Of a DNA stretch of 64,000 nt, positions 1-7,687 are shown in pieces; the stretch's first letter is position 1; each line of letters opens with the position of its first letter. Below the pieces are notes generated by a model that was not told the DNA's origin, ran no database searches, and worked only from the letters and a program-made list of their open reading frames with translations. Location: NCBI RefSeq assembly GCF_024612015.1, contig NZ_CP102512.1, positions 6,572,001 through 6,636,000 of the forward strand, read 5' to 3'. The position numbers and the translations under genes are program-made. Source of the DNA: Streptomyces sp. CA-210063 (GTDB lineage Bacteria > Actinomycetota > Actinomycetes > Streptomycetales > Streptomycetaceae).

Positions 1-1
1 G

Positions 2-268
2 AGCGCCGGCGTCCCGCCGCAGCCGAAGCCGAGCACCAGCGTGAAGGACCCCGTGCCGTCCGCCTCCGTGTCCGAGCCGCCGAAGGTCGACCCCAGTCCC
101 TCGGTCACGCCCTCGCCCGTGCCTTCGGACTCCGCCGCCCCCGGCCCCGGTCCGGGCTCCGGCACGGACCCCGTCGCCCAGGGCCCGGCGTCCCCGCAGC
201 CCGTCGAGCCCGGCCCGGCGACGTCGCAGAACCCGCAGGAACCGCAGAACCCGGAGACTCCCGCCTGA
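2..268 (+). CDS. C-terminal fragment of a proline-rich protein (partial, possibly MatA-like)
   Basis: An open frame enters from the left window edge and ends in TGA at 266-268. The 88 or so visible residues are Pro/Ser/Ala/Gly-rich, with no Cys and no recognisable fold, and read as a disordered tail. The stop codon shares one base with the ATG of the following deacetylase/glycosyltransferase gene, so the two are translationally coupled. In S. coelicolor and S. lividans the gene upstream of matB is matA, so this could be the end of a MatA homologue. That is inferred from position only; no domain is visible in the fragment. Confidence 0.6.
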   Translation, partial: SAGVPPQPKPSTSVKDPVPSASVSEPPKVDPSPSVTPSPVPSDSAAPGPGPGSGTDPVAQGPASPQPVEPGPATSQNPQEPQNPETPA

Positions 269-2610
269 TGACCCGCTCCAAGCGCGGCGGCACGCCTTCG
301 CGTGCCGCCCAGCGCTCTACCCACTCACCACGTTCATCGAAGAGCGCCGAGGAAGGCACAGCCGGCAGTACGGCCGGCAGTACGGCTGACGGCACGGTGA
401 AAGGCTCCGCCGAGCGCTCGCGGAAAGGTTCACGCAAGAGCGCGCGGAAGCGTTCCGGGCGGCGTCTGCCACTGCGCCATCTGCTGCCCTGTGTGCTGCT
501 CCTCGCGCTGATGGCGATGCTGATGCTGCGCGGATACGTGCACAGCGAGATCCTCGCGGACCACCGGGTCGGGGCGCCCGCGGCGAACGACCGGGTGCCG
601 AAGAAGATACTCAAGGGCGGGCCCGTGATCGACACCCGCCCGGGACGCCAGCTCAGCCTCGACGTCCCCGACTACGAGTTGGTCCTGACGTTCGACGACG
701 GGCCGGACCCCGAGTGGACCCCCAAGGTCCTCGACGTGCTGAGGAAGCACGAGGCCAAGGCCGTCTTCTTCATCACCGGCACGATGGCCTCGCGCTACCC
801 GGACCTCGTCCAGCGCATGGTCGACGAGGGCCACGAGATCGGCCTGCACACCTTCAACCACCCGGATCTGACCCTGCAGTCCAAGGACCGCATCGACTGG
901 GAGCTGTCCCAGAACCAGCTCGCGCTCGCGGGCGCGGCGGGCATCCGCACCTCGCTGTTCCGGCCGCCGTACTCCTCGTTCTCGGAGCGCATGGACAACC
1001 GGACCTGGCCGGTGACGCAGTACATCGGCAGCCGCGGCTACATCACCGTCGTCAGCGACACCGACAGCCAGGACTGGAAGCGGCCGGGGGTCGACGAGAT
1101 CATCCGCCGGTCCACGCCCGAGCACGGTGACGGCGCCATCGTGCTGATGCACGACTCCGGCGGCGACCGCTCGCAGACCGTCGCCGCGCTGGACCGCTAC
1201 ATCAGCCAACTCCAGGTCAAGGGCTACAAGTTCGACACCCTGACCGAAGCCCTGAAGGCGCCCAGCGCGCACACGCCGGTCACGGGGCTCGGCCTGTGGA
1301 AGGGCAAGGTCTGGGTGACGCTCGTCCAGATCTCGGAGAGGACGACGGGTTTCCTCGTCGTCGCCCTCGCGGTCGTCGGCGTCCTCGTCCTCGCCCGCTT
1401 CGGTCTGATGCTGATCCTGTCGATCGCGCACGCCCGCAAGGTCAGGCGACGCACGTTCCGCTGGGGACCGAACGGGCCCGTCACCGAACCGGTGTCCGTG
1501 CTCGTCCCGGCGTACAACGAGGCCAAGTGCATCGAGAAGACGGTCCGTTCGCTGGTCGCGAGCGACCACCCCATCGAGGTGCTGGTCATCGACGACGGCT
1601 CCAGCGACGGCACGGCCGGCATCGTCGAGGAGCTGAGCCAGGACCTGCCGGGCGTCCGTGTCGTACGGCAGCTCAACGCGGGCAAGCCGGCCGCCCTCAA
1701 CCGGGGCATCGCCAACGCCCGGCACGAACTGATCGTCATGATGGACGGCGACACGGTCTTCGAACCGTCCACCGTCCGTGAGCTGGTCCAGCCGTTCGCC
1801 GACCCCCGCGTCGGCGCGGTCGCGGGCAACGCCAAGGTCGGCAACCGGGACACCCTCATCGGCGCCTGGCAGCACATCGAGTACGTGATGGGCTTCAACC
1901 TCGACCGCCGTATGTACGACATCCTGCGCTGCATGCCGACGATCCCCGGCGCGGTGGGGGCGTTCCGGCGCACCGCGCTCGAACGCGTGGGCGGCATGAG
2001 CGAGGACACCCTCGCCGAGGACACCGACATCACCATGGCCATGCACCGCGACGGCTGGCACGTCGTGTACGCCGAGAAGGCCCGGGCCTGGACGGAAGCA
2101 CCGGAATCCGTCCAGCAGTTGTGGTCGCAGCGCTACCGCTGGTCGTACGGCACCATGCAGGCGATCTGGAAGCACCGGGGCGCGTTCTTCGACCGGGGTC
2201 CGTCGGGCCGCTTCGGGCGCGTGGGCCTGCCGCTGGTGTCGCTGTTCATGGTGGTGGCGCCCCTGCTGGCCCCGCTGATCGACGTGTTCCTGCTCTACGG
2301 GCTGGTGTTCGGGCCGACGGAGAAGACGATCGGCGCCTGGCTGGGTGTCCTGGCCGTCCAGGCGGTGTGCGCGGCGCTCGCGTTCCACCTCGACAAGGAG
2401 CGCATGACGCACCTGATCTCGCTGCCGCTCCAGCAGATGCTCTACCGGCAGCTCATGTACGTCGTGCTGTTGCAGTCGTGGATCACGGCGCTGACCGGCG
2501 GCCGGCTGCGCTGGCAGAAGCTGCGGCGGACGGGGGCCGTGGGGCTGCCGGGCGCGCCGCAGGAGTCGGCCGTGCCCCAGCAGTCGGGGGAACGGAGGCC
2601 CGTCGGATGA
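268..2610 (+). CDS. matB: Bifunctional polysaccharide deacetylase / family 2 glycosyltransferase (MatB-like)
   Basis: This 780-residue membrane enzyme probably makes and de-N-acetylates a poly-N-acetylglucosamine-like surface glycan. A basic Ser/Arg-rich leader (about 1-70) is followed by a membrane segment (about 72-90). Next comes an outward-facing NodB deacetylase domain with TFDDGPD at 141-147 and HTFNH at 194-198. A second membrane segment lies near 356-385. The cytosolic GT-2 domain starts at VSVLVPAYNE (about 409), with DGD at 493-495, a TLAEDTD motif and QRYRW at 621-625, and it ends in further membrane helices. All processive GT-2 motifs and the deacetylase metal-site residues are present. 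The domain order matches MatB of S. lividans/S. coelicolor, where matAB controls mycelial aggregation. The gene is coupled to both neighbours (1-base overlap upstream, 4-base overlap downstream). Confidence 0.85.
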   Translation: MTRSKRGGTPSRAAQRSTHSPRSSKSAEEGTAGSTAGSTADGTVKGSAERSRKGSRKSARKRSGRRLPLRHLLPCVLLLALMAMLMLRGYVHSEILADHRVGAPAANDRVPKKILKGGPVIDTRPGRQLSLDVPDYELVLTFDDGPDPEWTPKVLDVLRKHEAKAVFFITGTMASRYPDLVQRMVDEGHEIGLHTFNHPDLTLQSKDRIDWELSQNQLALAGAAGIRTSLFRPPYSSFSERMDNRTWPVTQYIGSRGYITVVSDTDSQDWKRPGVDEIIRRSTPEHGDGAIVLMHDSGGDRSQTVAALDRYISQLQVKGYKFDTLTEALKAPSAHTPVTGLGLWKGKVWVTLVQISERTTGFLVVALAVVGVLVLARFGLMLILSIAHARKVRRRTFRWGPNGPVTEPVSVLVPAYNEAKCIEKTVRSLVASDHPIEVLVIDDGSSDGTAGIVEELSQDLPGVRVVRQLNAGKPAALNRGIANARHELIVMMDGDTVFEPSTVRELVQPFADPRVGAVAGNAKVGNRDTLIGAWQHIEYVMGFNLDRRMYDILRCMPTIPGAVGAFRRTALERVGGMSEDTLAEDTDITMAMHRDGWHVVYAEKARAWTEAPESVQQLWSQRYRWSYGTMQAIWKHRGAFFDRGPSGRFGRVGLPLVSLFMVVAPLLAPLIDVFLLYGLVFGPTEKTIGAWLGVLAVQAVCAALAFHLDKERMTHLISLPLQQMLYRQLMYVVLLQSWITALTGGRLRWQKLRRTGAVGLPGAPQESAVPQQSGERRPVG

Positions 2611-3788
2611 GCACGCTCACCCAGGACTCCACCCCGCAGACCCCGTCGGTGCCGTCCGCGCCCGTCCGGGACCGCTACTTCGACCTCCTCCGGGCCCTCG
2701 CGCTCTTCCGTGTGGTGCTCTACCACCTCACCGGCTGGGCCTGGCTGCCGCTGCTCTTCCCCTCCATGGGCGTGATGTTCGCACTCGCCGGCAACCTCAT
2801 GGCGCGCTCGCTGAAGCGCCCGGCGGTGGACGTCGTCCGGGGCCGGCTCCGCCGGCTGCTGCCGCCGGTGTGGCTGCTGGGGATCGTGGGCGTGACGGGG
2901 ATGGTGGCCCAGGGCTGGGGGCCGGACGCGGACGGGCATCCCCTCTGGTGGTGGTTCCACCTCACGTTCTGGATCCTCCCGATCAGCGATCCGCCGTACG
3001 CCGAGGGCCTGCCCGCAGTGCACGGCCTCATCGGCGCCGACTGGGCCGTGGAACTGGCCGGACCGCTCTGGTACGTCCGCGCCTACCTCTGGTACGTCGT
3101 CCTCTCCCCGCTGCTGCTCCGCGCGTTGCGGGCGGTGCCGGTGGTGACGGTCCTGGCGCCGATCGCGCTGGCCGGGGTGTTCCAGCTGGGCCTCCTGGAC
3201 CTGCCGGGCGAGCGGTTCGACTCGGGGCTGACGGACTTCAGCACCTTCGGCGCCTGCTGGCTCCTCGGCATGGCCCACCAGGAGGGCATCCTCAAGCGCC
3301 TCCCGCGCTACATCGTCCCGTCGGTGGCCCCGGCGATCGCCCTGGCCGGCCTCTGGTACGCCCTGAACCACGACTTCGGCGACGGCAACGACCTGGACAG
3401 CATGCCGTTCGCCCAGTCCCTGTGGTCCTTCGCCACGGTGGCGCTGCTGCTGCACATCAGCCCGTCGTGGTCCGAGTGGCCGCCCCGGCTGCGCCGCTGG
3501 GACGGGGCGATCACCCTGCTCAACTCCCGTGCGGTGACGATCTATCTCTGGCACAACACCTGCATCCTGATCGCCGCGACCCAGTGGGACCGGCTGTGGA
3601 GCGTGGTGTTCCTCGAACGACACGTCCCGTGGCTGCTGGAGAGCGTCTGGCCGGTACTCGTCGTGACCTGGCTGCTGATCGCCTGCTGTGTCGTCGCGTT
3701 CGGCTGGGCGGAGGATCTGGCGGCCCGGCGGAGGCCGAGGTTGTGGCCGAACGGTGCGAATCGTGGGAGGGCCGGGGGAAGGTCCTGA
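2607..3788 (+). CDS. Membrane acyltransferase family 3 protein
   Basis: This 393-residue polytopic protein belongs to the acyltransferase 3 family (PF01757), which transfers acyl groups to extracytoplasmic glycans. It opens with the family signature RDRYFDLLRALALFRVVLYH (about residues 24-43), in which the conserved Arg and His are seen. About ten hydrophobic segments follow, including a SRAVTIYLWHN stretch near the C-terminus that is typical of the family. The ATG overlaps the stop of the MatB-like gene in ATGA, so it is in the same operon. It may decorate the glycan made by that enzyme; this is inference from context. The end is rich in Arg and poorly structured. Confidence 0.8.
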   Translation: MSTLTQDSTPQTPSVPSAPVRDRYFDLLRALALFRVVLYHLTGWAWLPLLFPSMGVMFALAGNLMARSLKRPAVDVVRGRLRRLLPPVWLLGIVGVTGMVAQGWGPDADGHPLWWWFHLTFWILPISDPPYAEGLPAVHGLIGADWAVELAGPLWYVRAYLWYVVLSPLLLRALRAVPVVTVLAPIALAGVFQLGLLDLPGERFDSGLTDFSTFGACWLLGMAHQEGILKRLPRYIVPSVAPAIALAGLWYALNHDFGDGNDLDSMPFAQSLWSFATVALLLHISPSWSEWPPRLRRWDGAITLLNSRAVTIYLWHNTCILIAATQWDRLWSVVFLERHVPWLLESVWPVLVVTWLLIACCVVAFGWAEDLAARRRPRLWPNGANRGRAGGRS

Positions 3789-3952
3789 CGCGGACGGTCG
3801 CTTGAGTGCGTTCGGTCATGTATTGACCCCGTAACCAACCGGGATACGCACTTGCGTACGACTGAGCGGGTGGTGGATGTTGGGCACGCTGGAGGCAGGT
3901 GTTCCGCGCACGTCGTGCCTCGCCGAAGCGACTCAAGGAGTGACACCCGCCG

Positions 3953-4900
3953 ATGACGCAGCCCCCCGGCCAGCCGCCGCACGACGGTTACGGCGCCCAG
4001 CCACCGCAGCAGCCGTACCCGGGGCCGTACACGCCCCCGCCGGCTCCCGGCGGCCAGGTCCCCGGACAGCCGCCGGCCCCGGGCCAGGCCCCCGGCCAGC
4101 CGCCGAACCCGTACGCGACTGCTCCGCAGCAGCCGTACGCGACTGCTCCGCAGCAGCCGTACGCGACTGCTCCGCAGCAGCCGTACGGGGGTGGCGGGCA
4201 GCAGCCGTACGGTGCGCCGCAGGCGCCGGGTGCCCCGGGCATGCCGGGAGCACCCGGCGCCCCGGGCATGCCGGGGATGCCCAACTACGGTGGGCAGTAC
4301 GGGGGTTATCCGCCGCCGCCCCCGCCTTCCAACGGCAGCGGCGGCAAGATCGCGCTGATCATCGTCGCCGCGGTGGCGGCGCTCGCGGTGATCGGCGGCG
4401 GCGTCTTCCTCCTCACCAGCGGCGGGGACGACGAGAGCGTCGCCACGCCCGGGCAGAGCGTCTCGGCGACGGCGACCGAGTCCGGGAGCCCCACGGAGGA
4501 GCCCACCGACGAGCCCACCGACACGGCCACCACGACGCCCGACGGCGGTCTGGACGACGGCGGCTCGACCGCCGCGCCCGCCACGGGTGTCGAGGGCCAG
4601 TGGCAGGACGACGAGGCCAGGACCCTGACGATCGGTGACGAGCAGACCACCGGGGAGGGCAAGGGCCAGCACCCGCTCTCCTACATCGACATGGTCGGCG
4701 GCAAGGGCATCATGACGGGCGTCGGCGCCTACCGCGACGAGAACAACTTCCGCATCGCCCTCACGCCCATGGCCTCGAAGGACGTCGCCGACGAGGACAT
4801 CACCTTCGGCACGGTCCGCCGCTCCGGCGACGACGTGATCATCACGTGGGAGGGCGGCGGCACGGACAGGCTGAGCTATGTGGGCGAGGCGTCGAGCTGA
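3953..4900 (+). CDS. Proline-rich single-pass membrane protein of unknown function
   Basis: The 315-residue product has a Pro/Gly/Gln-rich cytoplasmic part (1-120) with three tandem ATAPQQPY units at about residues 60-83 and collagen-like GAPGMPG stretches. A membrane helix (about 129-147, GGKIALIIVAAVAALAVIGG) follows, then a Ser/Thr/Asp-rich linker and a C-terminal extracytoplasmic domain of about 110 residues. AAGGAG-type spacing (aaggagtg, 14 bases ahead) supports the ATG. This architecture is common among Streptomyces membrane proteins of unknown role. The gene stands alone, 164 bases after the acyltransferase. No enzyme motif is visible. Confidence 0.8.
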   Translation: MTQPPGQPPHDGYGAQPPQQPYPGPYTPPPAPGGQVPGQPPAPGQAPGQPPNPYATAPQQPYATAPQQPYATAPQQPYGGGGQQPYGAPQAPGAPGMPGAPGAPGMPGMPNYGGQYGGYPPPPPPSNGSGGKIALIIVAAVAALAVIGGGVFLLTSGGDDESVATPGQSVSATATESGSPTEEPTDEPTDTATTTPDGGLDDGGSTAAPATGVEGQWQDDEARTLTIGDEQTTGEGKGQHPLSYIDMVGGKGIMTGVGAYRDENNFRIALTPMASKDVADEDITFGTVRRSGDDVIITWEGGGTDRLSYVGEASS

Positions 4901-4908
4901 CGCTGCTC

Positions 4909-5097
4909 CTACTTCGCCTTCGCTCCCTTGAGGGTCTGTATGAGGGAGCGGAGGGGGGCTGGGGTGGTGGTGAGGATGGTGGTGGGGGTGTCGCTTTCGC
5001 GGAGGTGGATGACGCCTTCGGAGGGGTGGGCGGCGAGGTAGACGCAGTTGGAGCCGTCGGGGCTGTAGCTGGACTTCTGCCACTGGTTGTCGGGCAC
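4909..5097 (-). CDS. DUF397 domain protein
   Basis: The 62-residue protein reads QWQKSSYSPDGSNCVYLA near its start, the hallmark of DUF397 (PF04149). These small proteins are usually encoded beside an HTH/DUF5753 regulator and act with it in developmental or antibiotic control (bldB/whiJ/abaA-type pairs). The start is GTG at 5097, only 12 bases downstream of the stop of the broken regulator (5110-5560), so the normal pair arrangement is kept although the partner is damaged. It appears intact and of normal length. Confidence 0.85.
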   Translation of the reverse strand: MPDNQWQKSSYSPDGSNCVYLAAHPSEGVIHLRESDTPTTILTTTPAPLRSLIQTLKGAKAK

Positions 5098-5109
5098 GGT
5101 CAGGCTCTC

Positions 5110-5560
5110 TCAGGTCGTTTGGATGAGGCGAAGGATCAGGTCACGGGACTCGGCTGGTTTGAGCGCCTTGGCTTCCATCCGGTCCAGCACAGAGCGGTAT
5201 TTCTCCAACTGTGCTGCGGCGTCCAGGAATTCGCAGCCGTGATGGGTGTCCAGCTGAACAGTGTCGAGCTGCGGGACCTCGCCCGCCAGGTAGTCGATGG
5301 ACTGTCCATTGCCGGGGAAGGATCCGCTGCCCATCGGGATGATGCGTACGGTGACGTGGTCCAGCTCGCTCATGTCCAGCAGGTGCTGGAGCTGGGCGCG
5401 GGCTGTGGCGGGGCCGCCGTATCATCTGCGCCTGCTTGACGCCGAGCAGCCCCGCAGCGGCGCTGGACGTCAGCCCTGCCTGCTCCCTGAGCTTGCGCAG
5501 TTCGGCACCCAGGCGCTGCTGGCGCATTGCGCCAGGCCAGGCGGTAGTCGGACCACTCAT
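5110..5560 (-). pseudogene. Broken XRE HTH / DUF5753 regulator
   Basis: The N-terminal third of an Scr1/WhiJ-type regulator is readable from an ATG at 5560 (or 5527): RLGAELRKLREQAGLTSSAAAGLLGVKQAQM, the first helices of an XRE domain. Around 5425 the frame changes, and the next frame reads TARAQLQHLLDMSELDHVTVRIIP and on to LILRLIQTT at 5110, the C-terminal part of DUF5753. Family members are near 280 residues. Here only about 140 are accounted for, so the end of the HTH and the first half of DUF5753 have been deleted and the junction is out of frame. The intact DUF397 partner follows directly. Confidence 0.75.
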
Positions 5561-5688
5561 CAGCGTCTCCAACGGCGCCTCTCGGGCCCGGTGACACCAC
5601 CCCCCCAGGTCATCTGTTCGACAGGGGGGACCAGTCATGCCGGGCCCGGAGGCCAGCGGCCCTCTTGCAGGACCGCGAAGAAGATAAC

Positions 5689-5711
5689 GGGGGGCGGAGT
5701 ACCCGCCCCCC
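5689..5711 (-). terminator. GC hairpin terminating the tail/lysis operon
   Basis: A 9-bp perfect stem (GGGGGGCGG / CCGCCCCCC) with a 5-base loop begins 8 bases past the stop codon of the last element gene (5719). On the minus strand it is followed by GTTATCTTCTTC, a modest pyrimidine tract. This fits an intrinsic terminator and marks the left end of the tail element. Confidence 0.6.
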
Positions 5712-5718
5712 GCACCGC

Positions 5719-5979
5719 CTACCGCGATGTCGTCGCCGACCACACCGTCACGGCCAGCGCCGTGCACGACGTCAGTGCGGCCAAGGACGGCAGGGGCCAG
5801 CGGGAGCGCTCCAGGGCGTCCAGGCGGTCCTCGTGTTCGGAGAGGGTCTTGTCGGTCTGGTCGGCGCGCTGGAGGAGGAGGGCGAGGTCGCCCCGGGTGG
5901 TGGCGAAGCCGACGTCGACGGCGCGGCGCAGGCGCTCCAACTCCAGGGCCACCACGGCGCGTTCGTCACTGCTCACCAT
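5719..5979 (-). CDS. Small coiled-coil membrane protein at the end of the lysis cassette
   Basis: This 86-residue protein has a charged heptad-like region (about 10-60, ERLRRAVDVGFATTRGDLALLLQRADQTDKTLSEHEDRLDALE) followed by one C-terminal membrane segment (about 65-80). It overlaps the end of the holin gene by 14 bases. The architecture resembles small coiled-coil/TM proteins found next to holins in actinophages. A spanin-like or holin-partner role is possible but unproven. Its GTG or ATG start at 5979 is the only candidate. Confidence 0.6.
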   Translation of the reverse strand: MVSSDERAVVALELERLRRAVDVGFATTRGDLALLLQRADQTDKTLSEHEDRLDALERSRWPLPSLAALTSCTALAVTVWSATTSR

Positions 5980-6199
5980 CGGCGCCCCCTCCGGCCCCGG
6001 CTCTCAGCCACGGGGGGAGCAGACGCTCCACCGACGGCATCGACATCAGCCGGCTCAGCGCCGTGGCCGCGACCACCAGCGTGGCGTAGCCGGGGAGGTC
6101 GGCGATCCCAGGGGTGTCGGCGAGCAGCGGGACGGCGGCTGCCACCGCCAACAGCGCCTGGAACGCCGTACGCAGTGCTCTGCGGTTCGAGTCGGTCAT
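5966..6199 (-). CDS. Putative holin
   Basis: The 77-residue product has two hydrophobic segments (about 11-29, FQALLAVAAAVPLLADTPG, and 37-55, GYATLVVAATALSRLMSM) and a short polar tail. That size and topology are typical of small phage holins, which make the membrane pores that release endolysin. It lies 31 bases downstream of the endolysin gene, the usual lysis-cassette arrangement. The assignment rests on topology and context, since holins share little sequence. Confidence 0.65.
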   Translation of the reverse strand: MTDSNRRALRTAFQALLAVAAAVPLLADTPGIADLPGYATLVVAATALSRLMSMPSVERLLPPWLRAGAGGGADGEQ

Positions 6200-6230
6200 G
6201 GTTCTCCGAACCTCCGTTCAGGTAGGGGAC

Positions 6231-7091
6231 TCAGGTACGGGGGACGCGCAGCTTGTCCCAGCTCACGCGGCCCGGGATGCCGTCCGCGTCGGTGCCCGAG
6301 TAGCCGAGCTTGTGCTGCCAGGCGGCGTACGAGCGGCGGTCGGCGGCGGTCCAGGACGGGCCGGGGCCCACCTCGTAGCGGCCGCAGCCTTCCGCCACCA
6401 GGCGTCTGCCCATGGCCGTGATGACCGCGCTGCGGCGGCCGGTGGCGAAGAACGCGGCGCCCGGGAAGGGCTCGTACACGGTGGTCGACGTGCCGCCTCC
6501 GCTCACCGTCCTGGTCAGGCGCTTCGCGATCCGCGTCCGCATCGCCGCCATCGAGAACGTCGGGTCGATCTTGCGGGTCGTCCACTCCTTGTGGCCGATG
6601 ACCCGGGACGCGGCCCAGCCGTGCGCCCGGCACACCGCCGCCGCGACCTTCTCCACGGCCGCCAGCTGGGCGTCCGGGTACGGGTCGCGGCCGTTGCCGA
6701 GGTTCTCGATCTCGAAGCCGTAGAAGTGGGCGTTGCCGTCGACCGCGTCCGCGCCCGGCCGGGACGGGAGCGTCGTGCCGTTGCGTACGGCGTTGTAGGC
6801 GGCCGTCGAGCCCCGGCCGGCGTGGTTGGTGCGGCCGTAGCCGACCAGGTGGACCGTGCCGTCCTTCGCGATCACCGCGACGCAGAGGGGGCCGGGGAGG
6901 TCGGCCATGCCCGTGCGGCACAGGGAGACGCTGTCGCGGCCCGCCGTGTGGTGCAGCATCACGCCCTGGGCCGGGCCCCAGGCGCCGATGGCGTTGCGGT
7001 TGTGGGTGGACCAGTTGGCGTGCTCCTTGAGCGTGACGCCTTCGGCGCGGAGTGCCGCCTCGAACGCGGCGGCGGAGAGGGGTGTGGCCAT
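6231..7091 (-). CDS. Endolysin: N-acetylmuramoyl-L-alanine amidase with C-terminal peptidoglycan-binding domain
   Basis: The 286-residue protein carries an amidase_2/PGRP-type domain at about 20-190. GVMLHHTAGR supplies the first zinc-ligand His, and GYGRTNHAG, HFYGFEIENLG and VIGHKEW carry the remaining metal and catalytic residues. A C-terminal region of about 75 residues (YAAWQHKLGY..DADGIPGRVSWDKL) matches the short helical peptidoglycan-binding fold of Streptomyces phage lysins. There is no signal peptide, so export needs a holin, which follows directly. In the tail element it would release particles by lysis. Confidence 0.85.
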   Translation of the reverse strand: MATPLSAAAFEAALRAEGVTLKEHANWSTHNRNAIGAWGPAQGVMLHHTAGRDSVSLCRTGMADLPGPLCVAVIAKDGTVHLVGYGRTNHAGRGSTAAYNAVRNGTTLPSRPGADAVDGNAHFYGFEIENLGNGRDPYPDAQLAAVEKVAAAVCRAHGWAASRVIGHKEWTTRKIDPTFSMAAMRTRIAKRLTRTVSGGGTSTTVYEPFPGAAFFATGRRSAVITAMGRRLVAEGCGRYEVGPGPSWTAADRRSYAAWQHKLGYSGTDADGIPGRVSWDKLRVPRT

Positions 7092-7116
7092 GGGGTGGTT
7101 TCCTTTCGGGCGGGCG

Positions 7117-7160
7117 GAAGCCCCGGTACGCCGCCGGGGAGGGCGGCGTACCGGGGCTTC
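7117..7160 (-). terminator. Perfect 19-bp stem hairpin between tail and lysis genes
   Basis: The arms 7117-7135 and 7142-7160 pair over 19 bp without mismatch around a 6-base loop. No T-tract follows on either strand, as is usual for Streptomyces terminators. It sits between the tail genes and the endolysin, so it would stop or attenuate minus-strand readthrough into the lysis cassette. Confidence 0.6.
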
Positions 7161-7174
7161 GGGGGACGTGGGGA

Positions 7175-7352
7175 TCAGAGGACGGGATCGACCTTGACGA
7201 AGCGGTTGTCTCCCCGGTCGGGGGCGCGGTGAACGCGGCCACCAGCGGGTCGCCGACCGCGCCCGTCAGGGGCTCGGCGGCCGTGGTCGAGGTCGTCGTA
7301 CCGGCGGCGTTGTTGAATACGGCAGCCCGTTGAGGGGGGTGCAGGCGGTCAC
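7175..7352 (-). pseudogene. Frame-disrupted small tail-associated ORF
   Basis: A GTG at 7352 overlaps the TGA of the preceding gene in GTGA. The frame begins VTACTPLNGLPYS, like the N-terminus of the fibre-like gene at 14158-14820 (LYTPLGGLPYPQPTD), but soon hits a stop. A different frame continues with natural-looking sequence (FNNAAGTTTSTTAAEPLTGAVGDPLVAAFTAPPTG), and a third ends DNRFVKVDPVL at 7175. The simplest reading is a roughly 55-residue gene with two small indels, either real decay or sequencing error. Confidence 0.4.
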
Positions 7353-7687
7353 ACGGCCTCCGTTCCCGTCGGCTCCGTCTCGGTGTCGGTCGCGCCGTCC
7401 GGATCGGTCTCCTCCACCGGCTGCGGCTCCACCTCCGCCGTGCTGTGGCCACCGGCCGCGTCGGGCGAGGCGGCCGCTGCGCCCTCCTCCTGCTCGTCGG
7501 GTGCGGGCTGCTCCTCGGGCACGTTCTCGGTGACGGTCACCTCCACGGGAGCGGCGTCCACCACCGTGACCTGCTCCTCCTTCGCCTCGAAGTACGCGGT
7601 GAGGCTGGTCGCCACGGCCGAGGCCAGCTGCAGCAGCTGCTCCTCGGCCAGCACGACCGGCACTGTCTCCGAACTGTTCTCAGACAT
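7349..7687 (-). CDS. Small acidic protein downstream of the tail hub gene
   Basis: This 112-residue, very acidic protein has a short predicted helix at about 10-45 (VVLAEEQLLQLASAVATSLTAYFEAKEEQ). A disordered tail rich in Glu, Pro and Thr follows. Its ATG overlaps the end of the tail hub gene by 8 bases, which indicates translational coupling. Small acidic proteins of this type follow tail genes in several actinophages and may be structural adaptors. Function cannot be assigned from sequence. Confidence 0.65.
   Translation of the reverse strand: MSENSSETVPVVLAEEQLLQLASAVATSLTAYFEAKEEQVTVVDAAPVEVTVTENVPEEQPAPDEQEEGAAAASPDAAGGHSTAEVEPQPVEETDPDGATDTETEPTGTEAV

Noticed and set aside
105..2412. 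Long minus-strand open frames (176 and 660 residues) opposite the deacetylase/glycosyltransferase gene
   Set aside because: They mirror the GC3 bias of the real plus-strand gene, have His/Arg/Asp-rich unnatural composition and no domain.
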